The notes under the pieces are model-generated. The model was not told the origin of the DNA. It did not search any database and saw only the letters and a program-made list of their open reading frames with translations. This document shows, one piece after another, positions 29,901 through 39,700 of a stretch of DNA of 64,000 nt (the stretch's first letter is position 1; every line of letters begins with the position of its first letter). The position numbers were made by a program, and so were the translations under genes. This DNA comes from Aquimarina mycalae (GTDB lineage: Bacteria; Bacteroidota; Bacteroidia; Flavobacteriales; Flavobacteriaceae), in NCBI RefSeq assembly GCF_029906345.1, contig NZ_JARYGY010000008.1, positions 62,001 through 126,000 on the forward strand. The letters run 5' to 3'.

Positions 29901-30080
29901 AATGAGTCAAATGTGTATAATTCAGATCCTTATTATTGGGGTGGATTTTATCTCATTGGGGACACTACTCCGATCAAATTTGATAATAAAAATCGGCTTT
30001 ATTGGATGATTTTAGTAACGATACTATTAATTATAACTGGATTTTGGTATTATAAAAGAAAACAAGGTTCATCTGTATAA
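26925..30080 (+). CDS. exported TPR-CHAT protein (caspase-like protease fold)
   Basis: This is a 1051-residue protein. It has a signal peptide (1-22, ending CSHA) and about ten TPRs (about 50-480, for example YYQKAINIYKDIYGENH). A helical linker (about 480-680) precedes a CHAT peptidase domain (about 690-1015). The caspase-type pair is intact: His876 in HLALHGELDD and Cys923 in LSACNTGTG. A C-terminal membrane helix (about 1026-1043) and a short basic tail end the protein. With a signal peptide and C-terminal anchor the protease would face the periplasm. It is divergent from the sigma/anti-sigma operon. Family knowledge: TPR-CHAT proteins are separase/caspase relatives, and in type III-E CRISPR one cleaves a partner that frees a sigma factor. 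A similar role here, on the anti-sigma factor, is inference. Confidence 0.88.
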   Translation: MIKKWNFLTPITFLTFIICSHAQITKDTLTAHQNFAKGDTLLKQRSYNQSILLFEKAAIEFKEQSIWKRHVQSLNKIAHNHYRLRNFDSVINISKEVIDISRKKIGEESLEEMNALMRLGNTFRKKDDYYQALSFYKKALSIAEKQLDPYTIRLANIYNTAGICYDDLGLLEEAQHYYTLSLKINQHLYDEEKNNNLSSVCLNQAILYANLGLYRQSFTYLKKAIALDIENYGEKHPYVAGDYYNLATSYSYVGEDDLALQYYQKGLNILKEIYKKEDEFFAESYSGIATQYTRLGKEGLGLDYYQKAINIYKDIYGENHRSTAEVMLNIGGTYRIKKEYDTALEYLRKGEQVFLSIFGENHGDMVWPNKELAELYEQQDNLDQAYLYYQKNIDISLQSFGAKNQKTAEAYINKARILLSKQQYHQSIQEYHNAIIAGTKQFKNLSVEASPEPNDYFNSNTLLTAVYGKAKALKLQSEITKNDNELFLAYNNLFLCDSLIDQTRNVFKSEEDKASLAKIAVKVYRDGISSALSLYNKTKSVRYLNNAFYFSEKNKARLLDEQLRKIKATKFAGISEDKLNQIQEISQKLETYISKFQEYQIQENTEKNTLKRDSYQDLVFTYNRKKDSLFDEIENRYPEYHQLKYDNTIVSVSKIQQKIPENTLLLEYFIGDNQLYAFAISKNKFSVVPLQFSGLDQKVLQFRKAVINKDIDTYSRMGYELYTSLLNPIISSDFDHENIIIVPDGVLWHLNFDVLLTEKSSSTNPIDLPFVIKKHTISYANAANLFFKDSFMNRDNNIRNQCLAFSFSDTANLKSTGDELALNTFRNSKDDLPGARQEIKAISEIVDGSYFYGKQAIESNFKSKANQFSMLHLALHGELDDLQPENSKLYFTQVENSEQDNYLYNREIYSMNIPAELAVLSACNTGTGKISKGEGVMSLGRAFRYAGTKSLVLTNWEVSDETTPEIMKNFYANLKKGMNKSKALQQAKLQFLNESNVYNSDPYYWGGFYLIGDTTPIKFDNKNRLYWMILVTILLIITGFWYYKRKQGSSV

Positions 30081-30086
30081 GAAATT

Positions 30087-30121
30087 CCCTGAATACAGGG
30101 TGAGATCTTTCTCCGAAAGAT
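30087..30121 (+). other. two adjacent small hairpins after the TPR-CHAT gene
   Basis: CCCTG-AATA-CAGGG at 30087-30100 and ATCTTTC-TCC-GAAAGAT at 30105-30121 lie directly after the stop. There is no T run, so they are more likely 3'-end protecting structures or an attenuator than a classical terminator. I see nothing else in the 220 bases up to the ECF motif. Confidence 0.4.
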
Positions 30122-30299
30122 TCGAATTTTGTAACAAAAAAACTCGCTGCATAGAATACGAACCTTTTATGATTTTTGAAAACTAAGGATGTAAATGTAT
30201 GATGTCCAAAAAAACAGGAGATTCATCGAAAAATTAAGTATTAACTACTTGAATACGAATAAATTTAGTTCTTTTGCAGCCGGAAAAATTTAAATAGGA

Positions 30300-30329
30300 G
30301 GTAACATTTTACTCCTTACCTACATAAAG
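30300..30329 (+). promoter_or_regulatory. ECF promoter motif before the L-domain surface protein
   Basis: GGTAAC (30300-30305), 15 bases beginning ATTTT, and TACATAAAG (30321-30329), ending 24 bases before the ATG. Same spacing as the autoregulatory copy. Confidence 0.8.
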
Positions 30330-30353
30330 CCCTAAATAAACTTGAAAACAAAA

Positions 30354-32942
30354 ATGAGAAAACTACTACTTTTAGTAATGGGAATGCTGATCAGTAATGT
30401 GTTATTGGCACAAAACGTATATAATGGCAACCTGACTTTGACTTCGCAAGCAGAGGTAAATGCTTTTAACTATTCCGAAATACAAGGAAATTTAACCATT
30501 CGAGAAACTATTCCTGGAAACATTATTGACCTTTCTACACTTACAAGTTTGGAAAAACTAGAAGGAGGGTTATTTGTAAAATCAAATAAAAATATCCAAA
30601 ACCTTAACGGATTCTCTAATCTAACTGCAGTAAATGGAACCTTGCAGATTGAAGGTAATGCCAATTTAGAAAACCTTTCGGGTTTATCTGGTATAGAAAG
30701 AGTTACAAGGGATCTTTTGATACACAATAACCATAAAATAAAAACGCTAACTGCATTTAACAATTTGGTTGTTTTAGGAGGTAAATTAAGTGTACATTGG
30801 AACACAGGTTTAACTAGTATGGATGGATTTACTTCGCTTACAAGATTAGGTGGAGATATCACCATCACTGCTAACCTAAATATGACAAATCTAAATGGTC
30901 TTAGCAATGTAATTTATATTGGAGGACATCTTAGATTAATCAATAATAGACTATATAACCTAAGACCGTTAAGAAAAGTTGCTGTCGTGGGAAAGAGTTT
31001 AATTATTAAAAAATCGAATATTTATAACCTTAATGATCTTTCTGGCATCGAAGAGATTCACGGAGGGTTGTATATTCATAATAATAAGAATCTTCAGGAT
31101 ATAGAAGGGATATCAGCAGCTTTAAAGGGAAATTTTGTTACCCTGGATTTTGTCAATAATCCTAATTTGCAGAGTATAGAAGGAGTCGAAAAAATAACTA
31201 GTATTAATGTAGATGTAAGGTTTGTAAATCATCCTAGGTTAACAAATTTAGACCCTTTATCTAATATTATGCGAATTATTGATAATCTGGATATACGTAA
31301 TAATAGTAATCTCGAAAGTGCTTGTGGGATTATTCAATTATTAGAAGATCCAAATGCCGTAGGACGAAATATTACTATCAGTAATAATGCAATAGCATCT
31401 AGTTCTGCACAAGCGATTATAGATGCTTGTAATGAATGTAGAGTACTAAACGGAGATATCATACTAACTACTCAATCAGATATAGAGAGTTTTAAGTATT
31501 GTAAAATCAATGGTAGCCTTACGATTGAAGAGTCAGCTCCAGGAGCAATTCAGAATCTTAGTAATTTATATAAACTTATTACTGTAGTCGGAAACATATC
31601 TATAAAAAATAATACAGCATTAGATGATATTACTGCCTTGTCAAACCTAAAAGCACTTAGAGGAGGTTTGATACTTGATGGTAACCAAAGCTTAACTAAT
31701 ACAGGGAATTTTAATAAACTAAGCTCGTTAGGCGGAAGGTTAACGATTGCTAATAACCCTCTTCTTACAGATCTTAGCGGTTTAGCAACTATTAATATTA
31801 TAAGAGGAAACCTTACGGTTAGCAATAACCAAAACTTAGCTGATTTAGATGGATTAGATGTGATCGGGTTGGATCTTTTTAGATATTGCGACATCCGTAT
31901 TCAAGATAATGCAAGTTTGAAAAATATAGATGTGTTTTCAGGAATTTCTATGGTTCCTGGAAGTATCATTATTACCAATAATCCAGTGTTAGAGAATCTT
32001 GATGGTCTTTCTGATGTAAGAGGCATCCAGGATGATATGATTATTGCAGGTAATACTGGATTACAAAACGCTTGTGGAATCTTAAAAATGGTAGAACGTC
32101 AACGAATAGATACACTTATTTGGGGAGTGAGATCTATAGAATTAGCAAATAACGGACCTAATTCGAGCAGTAGAGAAGATATTATTAATACCTGTAATAT
32201 TGTTGCAGAAGGAGATATAACACTAACATCACAAGAAGAAGTAGACGCTTTTGATTATCAGATTGTGAAAGGTAGTCTTATAATAGAAGAAACTGTTTCT
32301 GGTAATATCACCAATCTTTTGGCATTACAATCTTTAAAAGAAGCTGGGAGTATTATCATTAAAAACAATACTGCTCTTAAAAATCTAAGAGGTCTTACTT
32401 ATAATTTGAGAACAGTAACACAGCAAAGAGGTGGTTTTGTATTGGATAATAATCCAGAATTATATAGAATAAGTACATTAAGATATGACTATTATGATAT
32501 CTATACGCTTTTGTGTTTTGGAGTAATAAATCAAGCACAGGTACGATGGGAGCCTTCTGCTCGTTTCGAAATTATTGAAGGATATCCAGTTGCATCATTT
32601 AGATGCCCAATTCCTTCTCCACAAAACCCATTTAGAAAAAGAGAGACCGATGATTTTGCGTCAAGTAAAAGCAGCGCTGCTTCTGCACAGAAAGAATTAG
32701 TGCAAGGACCTATACTATATCCAACAATTTCTAATGGAAATTCGGTTAATCTTAGTGGTTTGGAAACTGATTTCTTATATAGCGTTTATAATGTTACGGG
32801 TATGTTAGTGCAACAAGGCAATATAAAAAATAATCAGGCACAAAAAACTATTCAGTTTGATAGACTTTTAAGCACTGGAGTATATCTTCTTAAGATACAA
32901 GAAAAGGAGGCGGTTACTACATTACGATTTATAGTAAAGTAA
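30354..32942 (+). CDS. T9SS surface protein with receptor-L / LRR-like domains
   Basis: This is an 862-residue exported protein. I chose the ATG at 30354, which begins the signal peptide MRKLLLLVMGMLISN; a TTG 12 bases upstream is less likely. The mature part has three blocks, beginning near residues 20, 370 and 620. Each opens with a variant of LTSQAEVNAF-Y-I-GNLTI and continues as repeats of about 24 residues (NNPVLENLDGLSDV type). These match the receptor L-domain/leucine-rich repeat solenoid of Bacteroidota. The third block is shortened. The C-terminal T9SS type A domain (about 790-862) ends LSTGVYLLKIQEKEA. The gene has a strong ECF motif upstream and a terminator downstream. It is probably a ligand-binding surface protein of the regulon. 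Confidence 0.87.
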   Translation: MRKLLLLVMGMLISNVLLAQNVYNGNLTLTSQAEVNAFNYSEIQGNLTIRETIPGNIIDLSTLTSLEKLEGGLFVKSNKNIQNLNGFSNLTAVNGTLQIEGNANLENLSGLSGIERVTRDLLIHNNHKIKTLTAFNNLVVLGGKLSVHWNTGLTSMDGFTSLTRLGGDITITANLNMTNLNGLSNVIYIGGHLRLINNRLYNLRPLRKVAVVGKSLIIKKSNIYNLNDLSGIEEIHGGLYIHNNKNLQDIEGISAALKGNFVTLDFVNNPNLQSIEGVEKITSINVDVRFVNHPRLTNLDPLSNIMRIIDNLDIRNNSNLESACGIIQLLEDPNAVGRNITISNNAIASSSAQAIIDACNECRVLNGDIILTTQSDIESFKYCKINGSLTIEESAPGAIQNLSNLYKLITVVGNISIKNNTALDDITALSNLKALRGGLILDGNQSLTNTGNFNKLSSLGGRLTIANNPLLTDLSGLATINIIRGNLTVSNNQNLADLDGLDVIGLDLFRYCDIRIQDNASLKNIDVFSGISMVPGSIIITNNPVLENLDGLSDVRGIQDDMIIAGNTGLQNACGILKMVERQRIDTLIWGVRSIELANNGPNSSSREDIINTCNIVAEGDITLTSQEEVDAFDYQIVKGSLIIEETVSGNITNLLALQSLKEAGSIIIKNNTALKNLRGLTYNLRTVTQQRGGFVLDNNPELYRISTLRYDYYDIYTLLCFGVINQAQVRWEPSARFEIIEGYPVASFRCPIPSPQNPFRKRETDDFASSKSSAASAQKELVQGPILYPTISNGNSVNLSGLETDFLYSVYNVTGMLVQQGNIKNNQAQKTIQFDRLLSTGVYLLKIQEKEAVTTLRFIVK

Positions 32943-32962
32943 CCTTATAAAATATAGATTAT

Positions 32963-32994
32963 AAAGGAGCTCCCATATCGGGAGCTTTTTTTAT
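32963..32994 (+). terminator. rho-independent terminator
   Basis: AGCTCCC-ATATC-GGGAGCT followed by seven T, 25 bases after the L-domain gene. It separates it from the peptide gene with its own motif. Confidence 0.92.
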
Positions 32995-33017
32995 TTCATT
33001 TTTTAAAAAATGAAAGG

Positions 33018-33047
33018 GGTAACAATTTTGTTTGCGAATACATTAAG
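33018..33047 (+). promoter_or_regulatory. ECF promoter motif before a GG-leader peptide gene
   Basis: GGTAAC (33018-33023), 15 bases beginning AATTTT, then TACATTAAG (33039-33047). It lies within a stretch that is open in frame with the peptide, but as a promoter it argues that translation begins at the later ATG (33073), 25 bases downstream. Confidence 0.78.
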
Positions 33048-33072
33048 AGTTCATTTATTAAAAATTAAAAAC

Positions 33073-33276
33073 ATGATACATAAGAAATTTGACATTAAGG
33101 GAATGCAATTATTAAGCAAAGAAGACCAGAAACTAGTACAAGGTGGCATGAAATGGAAAGGCCGCCGACAAAGTTGTAATGTACAATATAGCGCAACCTC
33201 AGCCTTGGCATTTACCAACGCAATAATGACAGTTCTAGAGTGTGGCGGGGAGCCCTCGGATTATATTCATTATTAA
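33073..33276 (+). CDS. double-glycine leader peptide (bacteriocin/RiPP-like precursor)
   Basis: This is a 67-residue peptide. The leader MQLLSKEDQKLVQGG (residues 11-25) is a typical double-glycine leader of Bacteroidota secreted peptides, cleaved after GG by a peptidase-containing ABC transporter. The mature part of about 42 residues has two cysteines, a basic N-terminus (MKWKGRRQ) and a central hydrophobic stretch (ATSALAFTNAIMTVLE). The start at 33073 is preferred over an in-frame ATG at 33010, because the ECF motif lies between them. No modification enzyme, transporter or immunity gene adjoins it. The product may be a bacteriocin or a signal peptide; which one cannot be told. Confidence 0.75.
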   Translation: MIHKKFDIKGMQLLSKEDQKLVQGGMKWKGRRQSCNVQYSATSALAFTNAIMTVLECGGEPSDYIHY

Positions 33277-33343
33277 TATAAATTTTCTGATTTTCTTTAG
33301 CCAGTAGCACTTTTGCTATGTGTTAATTTTACAAGATCGTATC

Positions 33344-33373
33344 AAAAGCCATGACAAAAGTTATGGCTTTTTT
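33344..33373 (+). terminator. rho-independent terminator after the peptide gene
   Basis: AAAAGCCATGAC facing GTTATGGCTTTTTT forms a hairpin with T run, about 70 bases after the peptide stop. Confidence 0.85.
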
Positions 33374-33480
33374 GATTTAATAAAACAAAATATGAATCAT
33401 CTATCCCTTCTTGATAATTGCATCAATAAATAGCATTTAGAGCTTTTCAATTTTTTTTTACGAAATCTCATAAAGTAGGG

Positions 33481-33510
33481 GGTAACATTGTCCTTACTTA
33501 TTACATAAAG
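33481..33510 (+). promoter_or_regulatory. ECF promoter motif before the YD-repeat operon
   Basis: GGTAAC (33481-33486), 15 bases beginning ATTGT, then TACATAAAG (33502-33510), 37 bases before the ATG at 33548. Confidence 0.8.
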
Positions 33511-33547
33511 GTGGATTTAAAACAAAAAAAGTAAACTTATTTATACA

Positions 33548-36500
33548 ATGAAACAAAAACTTTTTATTAAAAAAGATACTGTACATTTTACTTATTGGTT
33601 TAGTAAAAGCAGTGATTCTAAAACTAACCTTAAATTTTCATCCCTAGTTTTAATTCTTTTCATTGGAATACACTTGGGATATTCACAAGATGATGACTAC
33701 TATTCATCAACAGATTTATACTCACCTACCCAAGTGATTAATCCATCAATGAAAAATCCAGATATTGCCGCTTTTGAGAAAGTAAATTTTATCCCTGTAT
33801 CCAATTATACAGGCAGAGCCAATATCACTATTCCTATTTATGAAATAGTAGCTGGTAAAATGTCAGTGCCGATTACTTTATCCTATAATTCTTCTGGAGT
33901 TAAGGTCAGTGATATACCTTCTAGTGTTGGATCCAATTGGTCATTAAATGCTGGAGGAGTATTGTCTAGATCTACAAGAGGTATGGATGACTTCAGTGGT
34001 GGAAGAACAATTACGCTATCTAACTTTAATAAGTACAGGACTGATAGGGGTTGGTTAAGTTTTTATAGAGAAGGACCTCTTATAGGGAAAAATAAATACT
34101 CTCTAGGTAAATTTGATGACTATCATCCTGATCTATTCATGGCTAATGCCCCAGGATTATCTGTTAAGTATTATCATACTAAATCACGAGTATCCGACAA
34201 TCAAGTTGTAGGAGGGTATCCTATATTATTTGGAGATTCAAAAGGAATAATAGTGAAAGAAACTTTTGGATTTAGTGATGCCACACCTTGGTATTCTTAT
34301 AATAATCCTACCCCGATTACTCCAACAAATATTTTAGGTCTTACTAATGCGACTATAACCAATATTAATGGAATAAAATACACCTTTAGTGCTCCTAGTT
34401 TTTCTTTTAACTCAAATATGGGTAGTGGGCGTGTTAAATTTGAGTCTTTGCAATTAAGTTCGATGTATGATCCTTCTACGGATCAGCCGATTCAATTTCA
34501 CTATCAGGAATATGGAACCCCACAATTTGATGTACATCAATCTGGGCTTGTATATTATAAAGAAGGAGAAAATGTACCATCTTCCCAAAGTAAATTTACG
34601 CAACACTTAAGTAGACGCCGTCTTAAAAGAATCAGTTGGATGGGTGGAGCTGTAAAATTTGACTACAATCATCAAAGAACTGATGGGGGCGATGATTATG
34701 CGTTAAGTAGTATAACTGTATATGATAGAGAAGGGAATATGATTAAAAAGATGAAGTTACAATACAGTAATTTTCAATCTTCAATCCAAAGCCATAGACC
34801 ACAAAGTAGACGATTACGTTTAGACAAAGTATATCAAGTAGATGCTCAAGGAAACACTTTGCCAGGATATAAATTGTTTTATAATACTTCTATGGAGATG
34901 CCTCCAAGAGATTCATATGCTCATGATTATTTGGGGTATAATAATGGTTCATACAACCCATCTTTAAATAAACCTATACCCAAACTTTACTTTCTTAAAA
35001 GATCAACTTTATTTCCTCCTCCATTAGATGATAATGGTATGATCACTAATGTAAAATCGAGAGTAATTACTCCTTTTTTTAATAGTTCAGGAAGTGTAGG
35101 CCTTGGCGGGAACTATTCTTTAGAAGCTGATTTGGAACATGCAAAAACTTATAGCCTTACTAAAATGATCTATCCTACAGGAGGTATTACCGAATATGAA
35201 TATGAACTTAATGAATTTTATAATCAAGGAGCAACAAGAAAAGGAGGTGGATTACGAATCAAATCTCAAAAACTTATTGATGAGTACGGTAATGAGCAAA
35301 TCATGGATTATATCTACTACGAAGGAAGGATCAATAATTTTCCTTCTTTCGCAAAAATCACGACTAATGATTGTGAAGGCTCGGGCCCACAATATGGAAA
35401 TTGTGCAAACGTAACTTTTGAAAATGGAAAAGTAAAAGGGATTGGTATTACTACCTATAGAACACCAAATTCTCAGGTAGAACTAACCCAAGGAGCTTTT
35501 GTTGGATATACTGCTGTAACTGTGAAAAATAGAATTAATAACGGATATACTTTATACAGATATTATACGCCTAAAGATTATAAAAATATTCCTTCTACCA
35601 AAAAAGAGTTTAGAGGCAATGGAAATCTATTATATACTTTAGGAGCAGGTGAGTTATTTGCCGATCAGGATGTATATAGAGGGAAATTAAGGTTTGAGAT
35701 AGTGTACGATAAGGATCATAGACCAATAACTGAGAAACGGTATGAATATAAATCCAAAAAATTTGATGATATATCACTTAATTTTTACAATCAGTCAAAC
35801 CCCAAATGTCTTCGTTTAGATAGATCTTGCGATGGTTTTGAAGAAGAATTGAAAATTCCTATTGAGCGAAATTTACTTTCTAAGGTAGTTACAAAAGAGT
35901 ACAGCCCATCTTATAAAAATACTGATCCTCGGGAAAATCCCATTGAAGAAATAACAGAGGTGTTTAAAACTGAAACCTTATATCATTACGATAAGGATTA
36001 CCCATTACTCGTACGAGAAATTCGATCATTGTTTGAGCAGTGTGATGAAAATGATCAGTCATGTTTACCAATTGAATCTTCAAAAGTCGAAAAGAAAATA
36101 CAATATGCCTTTGCTAGCTCATTGCCTTTTGTAAACGAGTTAAAAAATCAAAACCGACTGAACGAGTCCATGAAAATTTGGGTTAAAGAAAATGGAAAAA
36201 TAAGGTTACAAGAAGAAAGTCATTTTAAAAAATATCATACCCAATTAATAAATCTGGAAAAAATAAACTTCTTTGGTAATGGAACAGAGTCTAGTTTTTC
36301 TGATGTGGTTACCCAGCGTACGGTAATGGGTAAAATAGAAGAGTATCAGCATAAAAATGGAAGTTTTACAACAAACCTATATGCTTATACTGGTAACAAT
36401 TTAATTGCAGTAATTAGTAATGCGAGATTAGAAGAGGTCAAAAATATATTATCAACTAACGATATATCATTTTCTGAATTGTATTTAACATACAATACGA

Positions 36501-36715
36501 CAGAAATAGAAAGGGCAACAACAGTGTTGCGAGAAAAATTACCCAAAGCTCTGGTGACTTCTTACTTACATAAACCTTTAGTAGGTGTTACCTCTATTAC
36601 AGATCCAAGAGGGCGTAAACAGAGCTTCTATTATGACAGCTTTAATCGCCTAAAAATGATTAAGGATCATAATGGTAATATCGTAAGTAATAATGAATAT
36701 CACTACAAGAATTAA
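33548..36715 (+). CDS. large exported YD-repeat (RHS) protein, first of a pair
   Basis: This is a 1055-residue protein with a long signal region (hydrophobic SLVLILFIGIHLGYS at about 32-46). The N-terminal third resembles the start of SpvB/TcdB-like YD proteins (VPITLSYNSSGVKVSDIPS, then GSNWSLNAGGVLSR). The middle is strand-rich. The C-terminus ends in YD-repeat-type sequence (DPRGRKQSFYYDSFNRLKMI) directly before the next gene. This type of gene pair is common in Flavobacteriia: a TcdB-like first protein and a DUF6443/RHS second protein. The second gene begins four bases after this stop, so translation is probably coupled. Both are probably surface or secreted products that together form a closed shell. 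Confidence 0.82.
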   Translation: MKQKLFIKKDTVHFTYWFSKSSDSKTNLKFSSLVLILFIGIHLGYSQDDDYYSSTDLYSPTQVINPSMKNPDIAAFEKVNFIPVSNYTGRANITIPIYEIVAGKMSVPITLSYNSSGVKVSDIPSSVGSNWSLNAGGVLSRSTRGMDDFSGGRTITLSNFNKYRTDRGWLSFYREGPLIGKNKYSLGKFDDYHPDLFMANAPGLSVKYYHTKSRVSDNQVVGGYPILFGDSKGIIVKETFGFSDATPWYSYNNPTPITPTNILGLTNATITNINGIKYTFSAPSFSFNSNMGSGRVKFESLQLSSMYDPSTDQPIQFHYQEYGTPQFDVHQSGLVYYKEGENVPSSQSKFTQHLSRRRLKRISWMGGAVKFDYNHQRTDGGDDYALSSITVYDREGNMIKKMKLQYSNFQSSIQSHRPQSRRLRLDKVYQVDAQGNTLPGYKLFYNTSMEMPPRDSYAHDYLGYNNGSYNPSLNKPIPKLYFLKRSTLFPPPLDDNGMITNVKSRVITPFFNSSGSVGLGGNYSLEADLEHAKTYSLTKMIYPTGGITEYEYELNEFYNQGATRKGGGLRIKSQKLIDEYGNEQIMDYIYYEGRINNFPSFAKITTNDCEGSGPQYGNCANVTFENGKVKGIGITTYRTPNSQVELTQGAFVGYTAVTVKNRINNGYTLYRYYTPKDYKNIPSTKKEFRGNGNLLYTLGAGELFADQDVYRGKLRFEIVYDKDHRPITEKRYEYKSKKFDDISLNFYNQSNPKCLRLDRSCDGFEEELKIPIERNLLSKVVTKEYSPSYKNTDPRENPIEEITEVFKTETLYHYDKDYPLLVREIRSLFEQCDENDQSCLPIESSKVEKKIQYAFASSLPFVNELKNQNRLNESMKIWVKENGKIRLQEESHFKKYHTQLINLEKINFFGNGTESSFSDVVTQRTVMGKIEEYQHKNGSFTTNLYAYTGNNLIAVISNARLEEVKNILSTNDISFSELYLTYNTTEIERATTVLREKLPKALVTSYLHKPLVGVTSITDPRGRKQSFYYDSFNRLKMIKDHNGNIVSNNEYHYKN

Positions 36716-36719
36716 AACA

Positions 36720-39700
36720 ATGAAACAGTATATAATAAATAATATAAAAATAGCATTCGTAATGCTGCTATTTTGCAGTGCAACCATACAAGCACAAGCA
36801 GATTTTGTTGGGCCAACAACCGTAGAGCCCAATACTCAAGCGACTTACAGAATTTCAAAACCTGTGCAAATCAACGGACAAGTTTATGTTTTAGGAGGGT
36901 ATGTAGTTTCGGAAACTGAAGTGGAGACAGATATATATGATATTACCATACAATGGGAAAACCCAGCAAATGGGGTAGGATATATAGAAGCAGAAGTTAA
37001 TGTAGCTTATGAAGGTCAGCAAACTATTAGTTTAGATGTGGTTATTAATAACAATGTTCCTGATGAGATTGTTCTTAGAGGTCCAATTAATGTAAACACA
37101 AATGATATAGTAGTATATGAAATGAACGTTATTGCAGATATCAATGGTCATGATATAACAGGCGGTAGTGTACTTGGTATAGAACCTGTTCCGAATAGAA
37201 ATGTAACCGAGATTACTATAAAGTGGGATAACCCTTCAATAGATGGAAAAGGAGTTATAGATATTGAACTCGATGCAACAAATCAAGCAGGAAGAATAAA
37301 TATACGATTGGATGTAAATATAAATGTTTCAACTGATTTTACGTTACAGGGACCTACAACCGTTAATCAATATCAGTTTAAAAGATATAATGTTCAAAAA
37401 AGTGTATATGTACCAGTAAGTAATTGGAGCGTAACAGGAGGAGAGATTGTAAACGCTAAAGAAGATTATATAGATGTTGTATGGATAGATAGAAATGGAG
37501 GTAAAGTGATATACGATTTAGAAGGAACTATAAAAACATTGGATGTTATTGTCAATTCACCTACACCCAATAATAGTCCATTTACAATCGTAGGGCCTGA
37601 TATTATTGATCCTAATACATATGCAAAATTTACTGTTGAAAATAATGTAGGAATACAATATCCGGAAGTTAATATTAAAAAAATAGTCGGTGGAACTTTA
37701 GAATATCAGGAACAGGAGCCTATTTTCTATGTGAAATGGCCAGATACTCCATATGGGACCAAAGGAGTGATTATCGCTACTATTGATAGCCAGTATACTA
37801 TTTATAAAGAAGTAACCATTAACATAACTCCTCCTTATGTGAAAATTATAGGAAAAGAGGCTGTAGAATTAGGTCAAAAAGAATTGTATTATATCGATTC
37901 AAATATCCCAGATCTTACTTCTAGAAATTGGGAGATTACAGGAGGAGAAATAATGCATAAGGGGCTTAACCTTTTTGTAAACTGGAACAAGGCAGGTGTA
38001 GGTACTATAAAAGCTACTGCAACAGCTCCAAATGGAGATGTTTTTACAGATCAGATACCAGTAATTATTACTATACCAAACTTAGGAAAACCAGGGTTGC
38101 TTGGACCAGTGGTCGCCAATATTAATAGCACAGTAAAATACGAACTAAAAAATGCACATGATGCTATATCGTCCTACCAGAATGTAAACTGGAATGTTGT
38201 TGGTGGTCAAGTTTTGGAGAAGGATCAATTTGGGGCTATCATAAAATGGAATCATCTTGTAAATGGAGAGCATAGTATTTCGGTTTCCGCCACTGATGTA
38301 GATGGTACTGCACAAAGTTGCACTACTAAAGTTACTTTAGAAACTAAAAACTTAGATAACTATATTAATCCTCCCTCTTCATTTTCTACTAATGAAAATT
38401 ATATACTGACACAAACTTTTGATAAACCTATCAAAAACTTGTCGCAAGCTAATGAAGCAAATACAATAGAAAATATAGCTTATTTTGACGTTTTAGGTAG
38501 ACCCAAGCAAGAACTTGCCATAAAAGCTGGAGGAAATCAGGAAGATATTATTCATCATATGGAATATGATGGTTTAGGTAGGCAAACCAAAACCTATCTT
38601 AGATACGCTTCAGAAACTTCTAATAAAGCTTTTAGAATATACGCACAAGAAGAAACAAAACGATTCTATGATACTCCAAAATATGAACATACTCAAAACC
38701 CTTATGCCGAAATCATTTTTGAAAACAACCCTTCGCCTAGGATTCAAAAACAATTCGCACCAGGAGATGATTGGAAAAGTACGACATTAAATGATCATGC
38801 GGTGTATGCTATGCAAGATGTTGTTAGGACTAATGATAATGTTAGAAAATTCAGCGTAGTATCCGATGCAGATAAAAACCTTTCATTACAATTTAATGGT
38901 TATGTAGAAACTGGGATAACAAATTATACAGGAAAACTTAAGAAAGTATCCTTACAAAAAAACGTGACCAGAAACGAAAACTGGAAACCGAGTGATGGTA
39001 AAGACAATACTATCGAAGAGTATATGGATTACCAAGGTAGAGTTGTTCTAAAACGTTTGTTTAATAAAGGAGAACCCTATGGTACTTATTATGTATATGA
39101 TGACCACGGTAGTTTAATATATGTGATCCCTCCAAAAGCTTCAGACGGAATTGTAAAATCTGATGAGAGCATTGCTGCTGACATATTAAACGAGTTATGT
39201 TATCAATACAGATATGACAGCCGATACCGTATGATCGAGAAAAAAGTACCAGGTAAAGGATGGGAATATATGGTATATGACCGATTAGATCGTTTAATAC
39301 TTACTCAAGATGCCCGACAAATGAAACAGGTACCTAAAGAATGGGTTTTTACCAAATATGATAAATTAGGGAGAGTGGTATATACAGGTATTTTATATGA
39401 TAGCAAGGATCGAGAAACAATGCAATCTTTTTACGATGATAGTACAGCTCCTTTGTATGAAGAAAGGGTGGAAAGTCCATTGAATCTGGGTGGAACGGGA
39501 TATAAGTTGTATTACAGTAATAATGCCGAGCCAAAGAATGTGTATAACCTGATGTCTATAAATTATTATGATGATTATCATTTTGATTTGGCTGGTGCTA
39601 CAAATCCAATAAATGTCTATGATCAGTCCATCACGGCCAACACAAAAACCTTAGCAACAGGTTCCAAAATAAGAGTTCTGGGGACTAAGAAATGGATCAC

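Noticed and set aside
25450..30080. Part of a type III-E CRISPR locus
   Set aside because: There is a TPR-CHAT and a sigma factor, but no effector (gRAMP/Cas7-11), Cas1 or repeat array in the window, and the proteins have signal peptides and membrane anchors.
33010..33072. Longer N-terminus for the 33073 peptide
   Set aside because: This in-frame stretch contains the ECF motif and does not look like a leader; the GG leader is complete from the later ATG.
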